From Syntrophales bacterium (GTDB lineage Bacteria; Desulfobacterota; Syntrophia; Syntrophales; PHBD01): 64,000 bases of DNA. Positions within the stretch are counted from its first letter, which is position 1; every line of letters starts with the position of its first letter. Positions 40,635 to 49,587 of the stretch are shown here, one piece after another. The notes beneath the pieces are model-generated. The model worked only from the letters and a program-made list of their open reading frames with translations. It was not told the DNA's origin and ran no database searches. The stretch covers positions 86,967-150,966 of the forward strand of contig DAOSEM010000009.1 of NCBI GenBank assembly GCA_035363115.1, in the 5' to 3' direction. Position numbers and translations under genes: made by a program.

Positions 40635-41525
40635 ATGAACGCATTCTACAATCCCTTCAGAGAGGCAGCCGGCGGCGATCCCACGGAGACGGAGCTGATC
40701 ATCCGCTCCCTCCAGGGCGACCGGCGCTCCCTGGAGGCGCTCATCCTGCGGCACCAGTCCTGGATCTACAACATCGCCCTCCGGATGGTGTACGACCCCG
40801 CGGCGGCGGAGGACGTCACGCAGGAGGTCCTGATCAAGGTCATCACGAAACTGGGCACCTTCGATCCGGCCAAAGCCGCGTTCCGAACCTGGCTGTACCG
40901 CCTCGTCGTCAACCACATCATCAACGTGAAGCGCAGCCGGAATGAGGCCGCCATGGAGGACGCCCTGCGGGGGGAGGGATACGACCGCTTCATCGAGGGG
41001 CTGTCGGACCGGCGGCTCACTGCCCAGCCCGGCGCGGAGATCTACCGGGAGGAGGTCAAGATGGCCTGCGTGCAGTGCCTGCTATTCTCCCTCAGCCGGC
41101 GGGAGCGGATGATCTTCCTCCTCGGGGTCGTCTTCGACGTGCCGGACACCGTGGGCAGCGAGATCTGCGACGTCTCCCGGGCTAACTTCCGCAAGATCCT
41201 CTCCCGGTCGCGTATCAGGATCTACACGTTCTTCCGGGACCGGTGCGGCCTCCTGGACGAGAAGAACCCCTGCCGCTGCGCCTATTTTCTCAACCCCCTC
41301 GTCCGGAGCGGCCTGATCGACACCCAAGACCTGCTTATTCAAAGAGATTCCCACGGCACCATCGCGGAGACCGTCACCGGCGCGGTCCGGCAGATCGAGG
41401 CATCCTACGGGGAGTTCCTCTCCCTCTTCCGCAGCCAGCCCTTCCTCAAGTCTCCCGACATGATCCGCTGGCTCCGGGATCTGCTCGACCACGAAGACAT
41501 CAAACCGATATTCCAGATCGCCTGA
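40635..41525 (+). CDS. ECF-type sigma factor with long C-terminal extension
   Basis: 296 residues. Region 2 is clear (YNIALRMVYDPAAAEDVTQEVLIKVITKL ... TWLYRLVVNHIINVKR). Region 4 is divergent (LSRRERMIFLLGVVFDVPDTVGSEICDVSRANFRKILSRSRIRI). About 90 extra residues follow, with a Cys pair (CRCAYF), as in ECF factors with SnoaL-like or unassigned regulatory extensions. The ATG at 40635 is preferred over the open frame from 40515. It is cotranscribed with the DUF3795-type gene 13 nt downstream. Confidence 0.85.
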   Translation: MNAFYNPFREAAGGDPTETELIIRSLQGDRRSLEALILRHQSWIYNIALRMVYDPAAAEDVTQEVLIKVITKLGTFDPAKAAFRTWLYRLVVNHIINVKRSRNEAAMEDALRGEGYDRFIEGLSDRRLTAQPGAEIYREEVKMACVQCLLFSLSRRERMIFLLGVVFDVPDTVGSEICDVSRANFRKILSRSRIRIYTFFRDRCGLLDEKNPCRCAYFLNPLVRSGLIDTQDLLIQRDSHGTIAETVTGAVRQIEASYGEFLSLFRSQPFLKSPDMIRWLRDLLDHEDIKPIFQIA

Positions 41526-41538
41526 CAGGAGGACACTC

Positions 41539-41985
41539 ATGTACAGCAAGGAACTGATTTCCCCGTGCGGACTCTACTGCGGCGTGTGCGGCATCCACAA
41601 GGCGGGCGTCGACAACGACGAAGCGCTGAAGGAGAAACTGGCGAAGCTCTACGGCGTCGACTCCCCCGCCAAGATCCAGTGCGCCGGCTGCCGATCCGAG
41701 GAGCCCTTCTTTTTCTGCCAGGTCTGCGCCATCAAGTCGTGTGCCGAGGAGAAGAGTTTCGAGGGATGCCACCAGTGCGAGAGCTTCCCCTGCGAGAAGA
41801 TCCAGGGCTTCCCCTACCCGGAAGCAAAGGGAAACATGCTGCGCGCCGTCCCACGCTGGCGGGAGCTGGGAACCGAGGCCTGGGTGAAGGAGGAGGAAGA
41901 GCGCTTCCGCTGCAAATCCTGCGGCACGGATTCATTCCGGGGCGCCAGGAAGTGCCGGCAGTGCGGGACCCTCTTCGCCTTCTGA
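41539..41985 (+). CDS. DUF3795-type cysteine-rich protein
   Basis: 148 residues. The DUF3795 N-terminus SPCGLYCGVCGIHKAG precedes CAGCRSEE, FCQVCAIKSCAEE and CHQCESFPC, a dense set of putative zinc ligands. A C-terminal zinc-ribbon CKSCGTDSF...CRQCGTLF follows. Function unknown. AGGAGG precedes the ATG, and the close ECF gene suggests linked expression. Confidence 0.8.
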   Translation: MYSKELISPCGLYCGVCGIHKAGVDNDEALKEKLAKLYGVDSPAKIQCAGCRSEEPFFFCQVCAIKSCAEEKSFEGCHQCESFPCEKIQGFPYPEAKGNMLRAVPRWRELGTEAWVKEEEERFRCKSCGTDSFRGARKCRQCGTLFAF

Positions 41986-42052
41986 GGCATGGATAAAGGT
42001 CGGGATTGCGTGTCTTGGATAATCAAGCGCCCGTTGACATCCCTGTTTCGCG

Positions 42053-42571
42053 TCATGACGTTCCCAGGCGTACCTTGAGTTCCTTGAGGGCAATTTCACG
42101 TTCCCTAGCCCTCCCGTCACGAATGACGTCAACGATGACCAGCAATTCATAAAGAATGGGATCTTTTAAAGCAGCTTTCGGAACAGATTTATAGAGCGGT
42201 GAGAACTCATAACCTCGGGTCTCTCCGTCCGGATCCGGCCAAACCGGGGGTGGTTCATCCGGCTGAATAATCAAATCCCTGAAGGGTGGTGCCGAATATC
42301 CCGTGGGGACTCCCCGGGTCAAGCCACCACGATCGGGCGGGAAAGCGTATTTCACACCATGTATCAGAAATTCTTCCAATGATTTTTTTAGAGGTCGTCC
42401 GCTATCCAAGCCCATTAAACAGGCAGTTACCGAACGTTTGATTCCGGCATGAACTTCCGAGGTGCTCATAAAAAGATCGTTGGCCAGAGATGAGTATGAC
42501 CACTGGTTTTGGCCCAAGGCGATCAGCTTCAACATAATAAAAATATCTTGTGGTTTGAGATTCATGGCCAT
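42053..42571 (-). CDS. Hypothetical HTH-like protein with a palindromic operator at its start
   Basis: 172 residues. The N-terminal MNLKPQDIFIMLKLIALGQNQWSYSSLANDLFMSTSEVHAGIKR looks like a winged HTH. The rest has no recognised domain (PEEPP-like linker, then a helical C-terminus). A perfect 17-bp palindrome ends 5 nt upstream of the start. It may be a solitary autoregulated DNA-binding protein or the antitoxin-like half of a pair whose partner is missing. ATGs at 42571 and 42565 are alternatives. Confidence 0.65.
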   Translation of the reverse strand: MAMNLKPQDIFIMLKLIALGQNQWSYSSLANDLFMSTSEVHAGIKRSVTACLMGLDSGRPLKKSLEEFLIHGVKYAFPPDRGGLTRGVPTGYSAPPFRDLIIQPDEPPPVWPDPDGETRGYEFSPLYKSVPKAALKDPILYELLVIVDVIRDGRAREREIALKELKVRLGTS

Positions 42572-42576
42572 ACCCT

Positions 42577-42593
42577 ATTCGCGATTCGCGAAT
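42577..42593. promoter_or_regulatory. Perfect palindrome ATTCGCGATTCGCGAAT
   Basis: Two 8-bp arms flank one central base, immediately upstream of the minus-strand HTH-like gene. Likely an operator for that protein. Confidence 0.6.
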
Positions 42594-43191
42594 GGCGCAA
42601 GCTTTTTTTGCCTACATACCACAAGTACTTCATGACCAAACCGTACTGGATCCGCTAAGCGGTCTGTCGCAGCAATATTCCCCAAACGGGGGACGTCTTG
42701 CGCGTCCCCCGCCGCCATTCTATTCTCGAATTCCCCCATTGATGAACACTCGCATGGATGCCCATCCAGAACCCAAACCTCATAATATGCTAATAAAAAG
42801 AATGCTTTACATTATGGAACAAATTTGGTTTTCATTTTAGCACCACTGCATGAACAGCAGGACGACATAAGAAGGGCGACAATCCTTCGGGTTCCACTTC
42901 ATTCCGTTATCAGCTTCCCGCGTTTCACATCTGCCGCCGTATCGATTGGCTCCATACCATCGGGCTATTCGTTCTGACGTGCTTCTTTCGGCAACCATAC
43001 CATCCAGCCATCGGACAAATTTCACAGGAAAAATTTTCCAGAAAAAGCCGCTCACACAAAGAATCTGAACCACAGGGATAACGCTGGCGAAGTTGTTTAA
43101 AGTCGGAGTGACGAGACGGAACCACAGGCTGCCACAAATCGTCCGCTTGAACGCATATCCCGTTCAGGCAAAGCAGAAAGGAGGTACCCAA
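42594..43191. other. Intergenic region, AT-richer, no convincing gene
   Basis: Contains a strong hairpin GGGGGACG (42688-42695) / CGTCCCCC (42703-42710), typical of a dispersed genomic hairpin or terminator. Several ORFs occur on both strands, but none has an SD plus family features. Confidence 0.45.
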
Positions 43192-43491
43192 ATGGTTATC
43201 GTCGGCATCATGATGTTCCCACCGGAACAATCGAAGGAAATCGGCAAGCGCTTCCTGGCGTTCCCCCCCCTTCCCCCATACATGACACTCAAAGGGCCCT
43301 ATATCACCCACGAAGTCGGGGAGGGGATCAAGACGGTCACCATCTACGAGTTTGATCAATCCAAGACACGGGAAGCAATTGAATTTGTTTCCAATCGTTA
43401 TACGACATTCTACGGTGTGCCGGGCTATACCTGTTCCCATGGTGTCTGGCTCGAGGCTACGGAAGCCCTGAAGATGATCGGGTTGGCGTAA
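43192..43491 (+). CDS. Hypothetical small protein (possible dimeric alpha/beta fold)
   Basis: 99 residues. MVIVGIMMFPPEQSKEIGKRF then alternating strands and helices (ITHEVGEGIKTVTIYEFDQ) suggests a small ferredoxin-like fold. No catalytic motif is recognised. AAAGGAGG lies ~8 nt before the ATG at 43192, strongly supporting this start. A terminator follows at 43564. Function unknown. Confidence 0.65.
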   Translation: MVIVGIMMFPPEQSKEIGKRFLAFPPLPPYMTLKGPYITHEVGEGIKTVTIYEFDQSKTREAIEFVSNRYTTFYGVPGYTCSHGVWLEATEALKMIGLA

Positions 43492-43563
43492 GCGACCCCT
43501 CCAGCGTGAGATCAAGTTGTAGAGACATTACGGATGAACAGAAAATTCAACCAGCCTTTGGGG

Positions 43564-43584
43564 AAAAGGGGGATGCCCCTTTTT
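43564..43584 (+). terminator. Rho-independent terminator
   Basis: AAAAGGGG (43564-43571), 4-nt loop, CCCCTTTT (43576-43583) then T. A perfect 8-bp stem with a T-tract, 73 nt after the stop at 43491. Confidence 0.75.
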
Positions 43585-43613
43585 CCCCCTCTGTAGTCGA
43601 GAAGGCTCGTGTG

Positions 43614-44168
43614 ATGGATAAAAAAGAAAAACAAGATATGTCCCGTCACTTCATATCCAAACCAAATAGATTCAACTTGTTTCTATTTGCTTTTTTCATT
43701 GCAATCACTTGCTCAATAGATGGAACCGCCCAGAATGATAACGAATGGGTGGATTCAGAAATGAGTCGCAGCCTTCCAGGTCAAGAAGACGTATCCGGCA
43801 AGACCTATTTTTCGAATCAGTTTGGTATCAAGGAAGGAACATTTAATGCAAGTTATCGTTCTATTTTTGATAAAAGAAATAAAGTGTCCGGAAAATTTAT
43901 GGTCGCAAAATTCCGCTACATTTATGACGAGCCGATAGGTGAAAAAGGCTCATCCATGGATCCCTTGCATAATGAGTCTATCTCAACCGTCATGCTGGAT
44001 TGCAAAAATAATTTCGTTGCAACTCTAAAGTTAGTTTATCTACTAAATGGCAAGACGGTTTCAGAAAATATAATCCCTGATGAAGACATAGAATTGTCTC
44101 AAATAAATATGTCAAATACCACAGTCGGCGATTTATGTGATTTTGCGAAAAAACAAGGTGTTTGGTAA
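43614..44168 (+). CDS. Secreted hypothetical protein (surface-adhesin-E-like)
   Basis: 184 residues. A signal peptide (FNLFLFAFFIAITCSIDGTAQ) precedes a mature domain with two widely spaced Cys (MLDCKNNF and GDLCDF) and a layout seen in proteins annotated as surface-adhesin E. AT-rich compared with neighbours, suggesting acquisition. The ATG at 43614 is chosen because the longer frame runs through the terminator at 43564; GAGAAGG lies upstream. Similarity is weak, so the role is open. Confidence 0.55.
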   Translation: MDKKEKQDMSRHFISKPNRFNLFLFAFFIAITCSIDGTAQNDNEWVDSEMSRSLPGQEDVSGKTYFSNQFGIKEGTFNASYRSIFDKRNKVSGKFMVAKFRYIYDEPIGEKGSSMDPLHNESISTVMLDCKNNFVATLKLVYLLNGKTVSENIIPDEDIELSQINMSNTTVGDLCDFAKKQGVW

Positions 44169-44255
44169 TTTTGATGCCGGGCCAAAGTAAACAGTCACCG
44201 GCTGAGGCCATTACTTGTTTCCTCAGTTTTTGCATCCCAAGGTGGGTAACTTCTA

Positions 44256-44291
44256 CGGGGGAGATGGGAACGGATCCCCTTTTCCCCCGCT
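44256..44291 (+). terminator. Hairpin in the 350-nt gap after the secreted protein
   Basis: CGGGGGA opposite TCCCCCG, with inner GGG/CCC pairing, forms a long stem without a trailing T-run. Nothing else is evident in 44169-44519. Confidence 0.3.
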
Positions 44292-44519
44292 TTCGTCGGG
44301 AAGGGCATTCAATAGATCCGTTGCCGCAGGACAAAGTTCGGTTGAGACCTCGTGTAAGGACGACAAGAGAGGATTCCTTCCTGTCATACTCAATCCATAA
44401 TCTTCAAGATATTGAACATTTCACATGATATTTGATATTCGCCCATTGGTTGTGTATTTATCTATGGCTTCATCATGATCGAGGATTTCCTTGTTCTTGT
44501 GCCGATTAAAGGGGACGAT

Positions 44520-44972
44520 ATGCGCAGAAAAGACAGGGCAATAACCAATACGGAAGCTTTCGGAATTCTGGAAAAAGGCGAATACGGTTTCCTGAGTACA
44601 GCGTCCGTCGATCATGTGCCATACGGTGTACCGATTCATTACTGTTTGATGGACCGGTGCATCTACTTTCACTGTGCCCTTGAAGGCAGAAAAATCAACA
44701 ATATCATAGCAAACCCCAGAGTCTCCTTTTGTGTGGTGGGAAAGGCCGAGATTCTCCCCGAGAAATTCGCCACCCGGTATGAGAGTTGTATTGTTCAAGG
44801 ACTGGCATCCGAATCATTCGGGGAAGAAAAACAATCGGCTCTTGAAGGCATGATACAAAAATATTCAAGCAATTATATCGCTGATGGATTGAAATATATC
44901 GAGAGGGAAAAAGATAAAACAAGAGTTTTCAAAATTTCCATAGAATCTGTTTCAGGCAAGGCAAGAAGATAG
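44520..44972 (+). CDS. Pyridoxamine 5'-phosphate oxidase-like flavoprotein (NimA/FMN-binding family)
   Basis: 150 residues. MRRKDRAITNTEAFGILEKGEYGFLSTASVDHVPYGVPIHY is the start typical of the 5-nitroimidazole-resistance/PNPOx-like split-barrel family. EGRKINNIIANPRVSFCVVG follows. It probably binds FMN; the substrate is unknown. AAAGGGGA precedes the ATG at 44520. Confidence 0.82.
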   Translation: MRRKDRAITNTEAFGILEKGEYGFLSTASVDHVPYGVPIHYCLMDRCIYFHCALEGRKINNIIANPRVSFCVVGKAEILPEKFATRYESCIVQGLASESFGEEKQSALEGMIQKYSSNYIADGLKYIEREKDKTRVFKISIESVSGKARR

Positions 44973-44986
44973 ACGCAAAAACCCTT

Positions 44987-45364
44987 TCAATCTCCCACGG
45001 ATAATATTTGAAAAGTTCGAACCAATCCCGTGGGGAGAACCCATTCGATTTCATCTCCCACTCTCAGGCCAATCAATGCCGCACCCACAGGCGCGAGGAT
45101 CGAGACTCTCGCCTGGCTGCTGTCCGCATCGGACGGATAGACAATCGTGATTTCAGACGTAGAATCCGTTTCCAGCGTCTTGAATTGAACCCGCGAGTTC
45201 ATGGTTACAACATCCGGAGGTATCTCTTCGGGATTCAAGATCGTTGCGCGGTCCAGCTCGTCCTGAAGCTTCCTCACGACAGGTGAGTCTTTTATATTCA
45301 TTAAGATGCTATTGAGGCGGTCTATATCTTTCTCAGTAATATAAATCTTTTTAGGCATCTTCAT
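44987..45364 (-). CDS. Rnk/GreA-C-terminal-domain family protein
   Basis: 125 residues. An N-terminal helical part (KIYITEKDIDRLNSIL) is followed by the GreA/GreB-type FKBP-like C-terminal domain (VSILAPVGAALIGLRVGDEIEW). Rnk-type proteins bind RNA polymerase near the secondary channel but lack the acidic coiled-coil tip. GGAG lies 9 nt before the ATG at 45364. Confidence 0.82.
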   Translation of the reverse strand: MKMPKKIYITEKDIDRLNSILMNIKDSPVVRKLQDELDRATILNPEEIPPDVVTMNSRVQFKTLETDSTSEITIVYPSDADSSQARVSILAPVGAALIGLRVGDEIEWVLPTGLVRTFQILSVGD

Positions 45365-45419
45365 GATGTCAGTCTCCAAGAATTTAGTATGTGAAATACC
45401 CAGGGATGTGCAATTTTAT

Positions 45420-45653
45420 CTATTTTTTATATGAGTCCAGCACATTTAATATGGTTTTTATGAACTGGCGGACGGCATATCCTTCCATATTCACTAAAGG
45501 ATCAACATCCTTTGGAAATACCTCCAGCAGTCCGGCCAGGTTTTTGTTCATTTCTTCAAGTACCTCGTTTAACTTCCGGGGCTTGCTGTGATCGAATTGA
45601 GAAATCCGATCCGCAGCCTCTATAAGACAAACCCATTGGTAGTCACTGTTCAT
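45420..45653 (-). CDS. Hypothetical small helical protein
   Basis: 77 residues, all helical by appearance (LIEAADRISQF, KLNEVLEEMNKNLAGLLEV, RQFIKTILNVLDSYKK). No family recognised. The ATG at 45653 has GGGAAG upstream; a longer frame to 45755 is possible. It lies 55 nt upstream of the Rnk-like gene on the same strand and could be cotranscribed. Confidence 0.45.
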   Translation of the reverse strand: MNSDYQWVCLIEAADRISQFDHSKPRKLNEVLEEMNKNLAGLLEVFPKDVDPLVNMEGYAVRQFIKTILNVLDSYKK

Positions 45654-45866
45654 AATCTTCCCGCATTTATTTCTCGTTCTATGGTTCTTTCCAGATTGTT
45701 CTTGATAAGCATGATCATGAACGCAATTGTATATATATGAAGCAAGTCCCTTCACTTTTTATTAATTTCCTTTCATTTCAAAAAGACCCGGTAGGATGGG
45801 TCCAGCCGGGCCTTGAACGACAGGTTTCCCTTTTTCTTGATGAGTGATTCAATCCATGATCGGAAA

Positions 45867-46946
45867 TCAAGAAGGAATCAACGCACTGCTCAACAATTCG
45901 AAATTGCGAATATTTTCATAATTCTGACTGTCAAGCAGGTAATCCCATGAACCACTTCGATGGACGATCGTACCCCCGAAACCTGTTTTGAATCGGTGCA
46001 TGCCATAAAAGGGGTGGTCGGGATCAGGAAGCGGTGAAACGGATCCCATGTCATACGTCAGGCACCCCTTTTCACGCGCCAGCTTGATGGCTTCCCAGTG
46101 CACAGCATACGATCCCATCAGGTTGCGCTTTTCATCGGAGGATGCCCCAAAGAGAAAGATCGCCCGTTGACCGGAGACGGCAATGATTGCGCCGGCGACG
46201 ATATCGCTCCCGTCAGCGGCGAGGAGAAACAGAATCTCGGGAGATTCGGGATGAGTCATGCGCGTGGAGAAAAGCTCGGCAAAACAGCGATCACTGCACG
46301 CCTGGAAGCCGTTGCGCCTGGCTGTCTGCAGATAGAGGTCGTAGAACGATGGCAGCTGATTGGGCGAGGCTACCGATACATGGACTCCTTTTCTTCGTGA
46401 AAGCCGGATATTGTATCGACATTTGGGTTTCATGGCTGACAGGATTTCCTCTTCCGTACGCGCAATGTCGACAATCAGAGCATCGGCAACCGTGAAATCA
46501 ATCGCCGCTTTCCGGAGGTTCCAGGTTTTGGTGCCGATATTCATTCGCAATTCCTGCAATCTGGGCGATATGCATCCCGGCCAGGGTTCTCCCTGCATCG
46601 CTTCGGCGGCATACGGAGATTCCCAGGGAAGGTCGTACCGTATGAATGCGATGTCCGAATCCATGTGACGGATCAGTGACTGGGACAACGCTTCGAGAAA
46701 TATTCCATACTTGTCAGGATCAGGACCCGTCTCGGGTCCTTGAGGGATATAGGCGGCGGCAACCCCCTTGCCCAGGGGTCTCTTCAGGACGAGAACGTCG
46801 CCGTATTGCCCTTCCTCCGAGAGGAAATCAAAGGCAAGCGGCTCCCAGCCGAGATTGGACTTAACCTTTCCCCAGTACGTGGTCTGGAAGAGAATGTCCG
46901 TGGGAAGCAATGAATCCATTTTCTTTGGCTGCACGTCTATTCTCAT
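45867..46946 (-). CDS. FemAB/GNAT-type aminoacyl- or acyl-transferase
   Basis: 359 residues. The FemAB-like fold is shown by FQTTYWGKVKSNLGWEP at the N-terminus, KCRYNIRLSRRKGVHV (the basic segment of peptidoglycan-bridge enzymes), FYDLYLQTARRNGF and YAVHWEAIKLAREKGCLTYDMG near the end. Such enzymes add amino acids to lipid II or acylate exopolysaccharide precursors. The ATG at 46946 is chosen at the family boundary; the open frame to 47054 adds unrelated residues. Confidence 0.78.
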   Translation of the reverse strand: MRIDVQPKKMDSLLPTDILFQTTYWGKVKSNLGWEPLAFDFLSEEGQYGDVLVLKRPLGKGVAAAYIPQGPETGPDPDKYGIFLEALSQSLIRHMDSDIAFIRYDLPWESPYAAEAMQGEPWPGCISPRLQELRMNIGTKTWNLRKAAIDFTVADALIVDIARTEEEILSAMKPKCRYNIRLSRRKGVHVSVASPNQLPSFYDLYLQTARRNGFQACSDRCFAELFSTRMTHPESPEILFLLAADGSDIVAGAIIAVSGQRAIFLFGASSDEKRNLMGSYAVHWEAIKLAREKGCLTYDMGSVSPLPDPDHPFYGMHRFKTGFGGTIVHRSGSWDYLLDSQNYENIRNFELLSSALIPS

Positions 46947-47354
46947 TGGCAATCTCACTCCCGACCGCACACCCGCCCCTTCGAGGCATCGTTGAAACGG
47001 TATGCCGGATCGATGATCTTGCGAACCATTCCTCCGATACCCATTCGAGTGCATGGAGGGGATCTTCGGTGAAGCCGATGAAACGTGCCTCCCGTTGATC
47101 CCCTCATGCTGATACGTTTACAGGACTGTGGGACGATTTCTCCCCGATTCGTCCTTCAGATCATTCATGCACAGGGCGGCCTCCATCAAATCAAGAAAAC
47201 CGCCCGAAGGACGATGGAGGCGAATGATTTGCAGAGTATTTTTCAACACTTCATTATCGGACAACAACAGTGGAGTAAATGCTCATAAAATGCACTTGCA
47301 TTGCCTACGTCATATAGGCAATAAACAGAATCAGGCGAGCTCCTTCCAAAGCGG
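46947..47354. other. Intergenic region with an inverted repeat
   Basis: About 400 nt between divergent genes. ATTGCCTA (47300-47307) and TAGGCAAT (47315-47322) form a perfect 8-bp inverted repeat with a 7-nt spacer, 33 nt before the LuxR-type gene, the position and size of a regulator-binding box. No gene is seen. Confidence 0.5.
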
Positions 47355-48263
47355 ATGGCCATCATGAAACAGAATGAAAACATTGAAATTGCCCTGCAGG
47401 AACGCATCAAGGAACTGAATTGTCTTTATGGCATGGCACGTCTATCCGAAAGCTGTCATGGCTCCATAGAGGAATTTCTGAAGTGTCTCGTCGATTTTCT
47501 GCCCTCATCCTGGCGCTATGCGGAAGTTGCCTGTGCGAGAATTACGTTTAAAGGGAAAACATTTCAAAGCAAGGAGTTTGCATGGACACAGTGGAGACAG
47601 TCGGCTGAAATTCGTGTGAACAATGAAATTGCAGGTGATGTAACCATCATCTATATGCAGGAGCGGCCCATGGAGGATGAAGGACCGTTTCTCAAAGAGG
47701 AAAGGGTTTTATTGGAGGGTGTTGCCCAAAAGATCGGTGAAATTGCCGTCCGAATTCTTGCGGAGCAGGAACTTCAAGAAAACAATCGGCAGCTCCTTCT
47801 TGAAAGAAAGGCGTTGCAGGAAGCCAATACAGCCTTGCGACTTGTTCTTTCGAACATCGAAAATGAAAAGAAACATATTTATGAAAACATACATTTAAAC
47901 ATCGACAGGGTGATCATGCCGATCCTCCACGCCTTGGCACCTGCAGTATCGAGCAGCAAAATAAAATACTTAGAGTTATTGAAGACCAATCTGGAAGAAA
48001 TTACAGCCCCCTTCATCAACCGGTCCTTGAAACATTTCAGTGTACTGACCCCTGCGGAAGTCAATATCTGCAACATGATCCGGAACGGAATGCGGACCAA
48101 GGAAATCGCCAACTTGCGCGGCGTCTCCACGGCGACGATCAATCGACATCGTGAAAACATAAGAAGAAAATTGAATCTCTCGAACAAGAAAATCAATCTG
48201 ACGACTTACCTGAAGTCGAACGTTGGACCTGTTCCTTCCCTTCTTTCTGGAAAAGACGAATGA
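47355..48263 (+). CDS. GAF-like sensor with LuxR-type DNA-binding domain
   Basis: 302 residues. The N-terminal ~140 residues (ELNCLYGMARLSE ... KEERVLLEGVAQKIGEIAVR) resemble a GAF-type sensor. A coiled coil follows (ELQENNRQLLLERKALQEAN). A LuxR/FixJ HTH ends the protein (LTPAEVNICNMIRNGMRTKEIANLRGVSTATINRHRENIRRKL). It is a one-component regulator or lost its kinase. The stop overlaps an in-frame ATG of the aldo/keto reductase gene, suggesting a joint operon. Confidence 0.8.
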   Translation: MAIMKQNENIEIALQERIKELNCLYGMARLSESCHGSIEEFLKCLVDFLPSSWRYAEVACARITFKGKTFQSKEFAWTQWRQSAEIRVNNEIAGDVTIIYMQERPMEDEGPFLKEERVLLEGVAQKIGEIAVRILAEQELQENNRQLLLERKALQEANTALRLVLSNIENEKKHIYENIHLNIDRVIMPILHALAPAVSSSKIKYLELLKTNLEEITAPFINRSLKHFSVLTPAEVNICNMIRNGMRTKEIANLRGVSTATINRHRENIRRKLNLSNKKINLTTYLKSNVGPVPSLLSGKDE

Positions 48264-48277
48264 AACAAGGAGGATCT

Positions 48278-49273
48278 ATGATTACACGCAATCTCGGGAA
48301 ATCAGGGATTTCCGTATCGGCCATCGGATTGGGCTGCATGGGTCTCTCTGAGTTTTACGGGCCGCCCGCGCAGGAGTCGGAGGCCATTCGTCTGCTCCAC
48401 CGTGCGGTAGACCTGGGAGTGACCCACTTTGATACCGCGGAGATCTACGGCCAGGGGCGCAACGAGCAGTTGCTGGGCAAGGCCTTTGCCGGGCGCTGGG
48501 GGCAAATCGTGCTGGCCACCAAGTTCGGGCCCCAACGGGATCCGGCCACGGGCGCCTTTCTGGGGGTGGACGGCTCTCCGGCCAATGTCCGCAGATCCTG
48601 CGAAAAGAGCCTTCAACGGCTGGGTGCGGACAGGATCGACCTGTATTATCTCCACCGCGTGGATCCATCGACGCCGATCGAGGAGACGGTGGGAGAGATG
48701 GCAAGGCTGGTAAAAGAAGGCAAAATCGGGGCGGTCGGATTGTCGGAGGCCTCGGCCGAGACGATCAAGCGGGCGAACGCCGTTTATCCCGTTGCCGCCC
48801 TTCAGACCGAGTATTCGATTTTCAGCCGGGATGTCGAGCGGGACATCCTCCCCACGTGCAAGGAGTTGAACATCAGCCTGGTCGCTTACTCGCCCCTGGG
48901 CCGGGGCATGCTGACGGGCCGCTATACTGTGAACGGGGAGCGGCCTGCCGGCGAGACGGATTACCGGACCCAGATGCAGCCCCGATTCCAGCCGGGCAAT
49001 ATCGAAGCCAACATCAAGCTGGTGGAGGCCATCAAGGAAGTGGCTGCGAAAACGGGATGCGCCGCGGCGCAGGTTGCCCTGGCCTGGGTACTCGGCCAGG
49101 GGGATCACGTTGTCGCAATTCCCGGCACCACCAGGCTCGCCAACCTGGAGACCAATCTGGGCGCGCTTGACTGCCGGCTAAGCAATGAAGACCGGGATGT
49201 GTTGAATAAACTGGCCGACAAGGTCCTGGGAGACCGGTACTCCCCCGGAGAGATGGCGGGGGTCAACCGATGA
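48278..49273 (+). CDS. Aldo/keto reductase
   Basis: 331 residues. It has the AKR TIM barrel with the catalytic region HFDTAEIYGQGRNEQLLGKAF (Asp, Tyr), the Lys in LATKFG, the His in YYLHRVD, and the NADPH site IPGTTRLANLETN. It reduces an aldehyde or ketone with NADPH. AAGGAGGATCT precedes the ATG at 48278; the earlier ATG at 48260 overlaps the LuxR gene stop. Resembles the YakC/Tas group. Confidence 0.92.
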   Translation: MITRNLGKSGISVSAIGLGCMGLSEFYGPPAQESEAIRLLHRAVDLGVTHFDTAEIYGQGRNEQLLGKAFAGRWGQIVLATKFGPQRDPATGAFLGVDGSPANVRRSCEKSLQRLGADRIDLYYLHRVDPSTPIEETVGEMARLVKEGKIGAVGLSEASAETIKRANAVYPVAALQTEYSIFSRDVERDILPTCKELNISLVAYSPLGRGMLTGRYTVNGERPAGETDYRTQMQPRFQPGNIEANIKLVEAIKEVAAKTGCAAAQVALAWVLGQGDHVVAIPGTTRLANLETNLGALDCRLSNEDRDVLNKLADKVLGDRYSPGEMAGVNR

Positions 49274-49587
49274 GCGTGCTGTGAGGATTGTTTCCCGTTA
49301 TCAAAAAAGTGAGAAAGGCCAGAATATTCCTGATTTGTAATGGACTCAAATCAGCAGCAGCAGCACAGCGGAAGACGATCCGCGTGCACCGCGGGTGCGC
49401 TGCAAACCCCATCCTGCCAGATAAAGACTGCCTGGGCAGATCCTTTTAGAGGCCATCCCGAATATGGCTTGTCCTCGTAAAAGGTCGTGTGATAGTCTGA
49501 AATTACACAAGAAGCCATCTGTCTGACAAGTCAACCAGTCCCCACCCGCAAACCACCAAGGATTCAGAAAGGAGGGAATGCAGCACC
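49274..49587. other. Intergenic region with a small hairpin
   Basis: TGATTTG (49331-49337) and CAAATCA (49347-49353) pair perfectly 58 nt after the reductase stop. No T-run. No gene is seen. Confidence 0.35.

Noticed and set aside
42592..43073. ORFs on both strands (82 aa plus, 78 aa minus)
   Set aside because: No SD, no family features, and one spans a GGGGGACG/CGTCCCCC hairpin.
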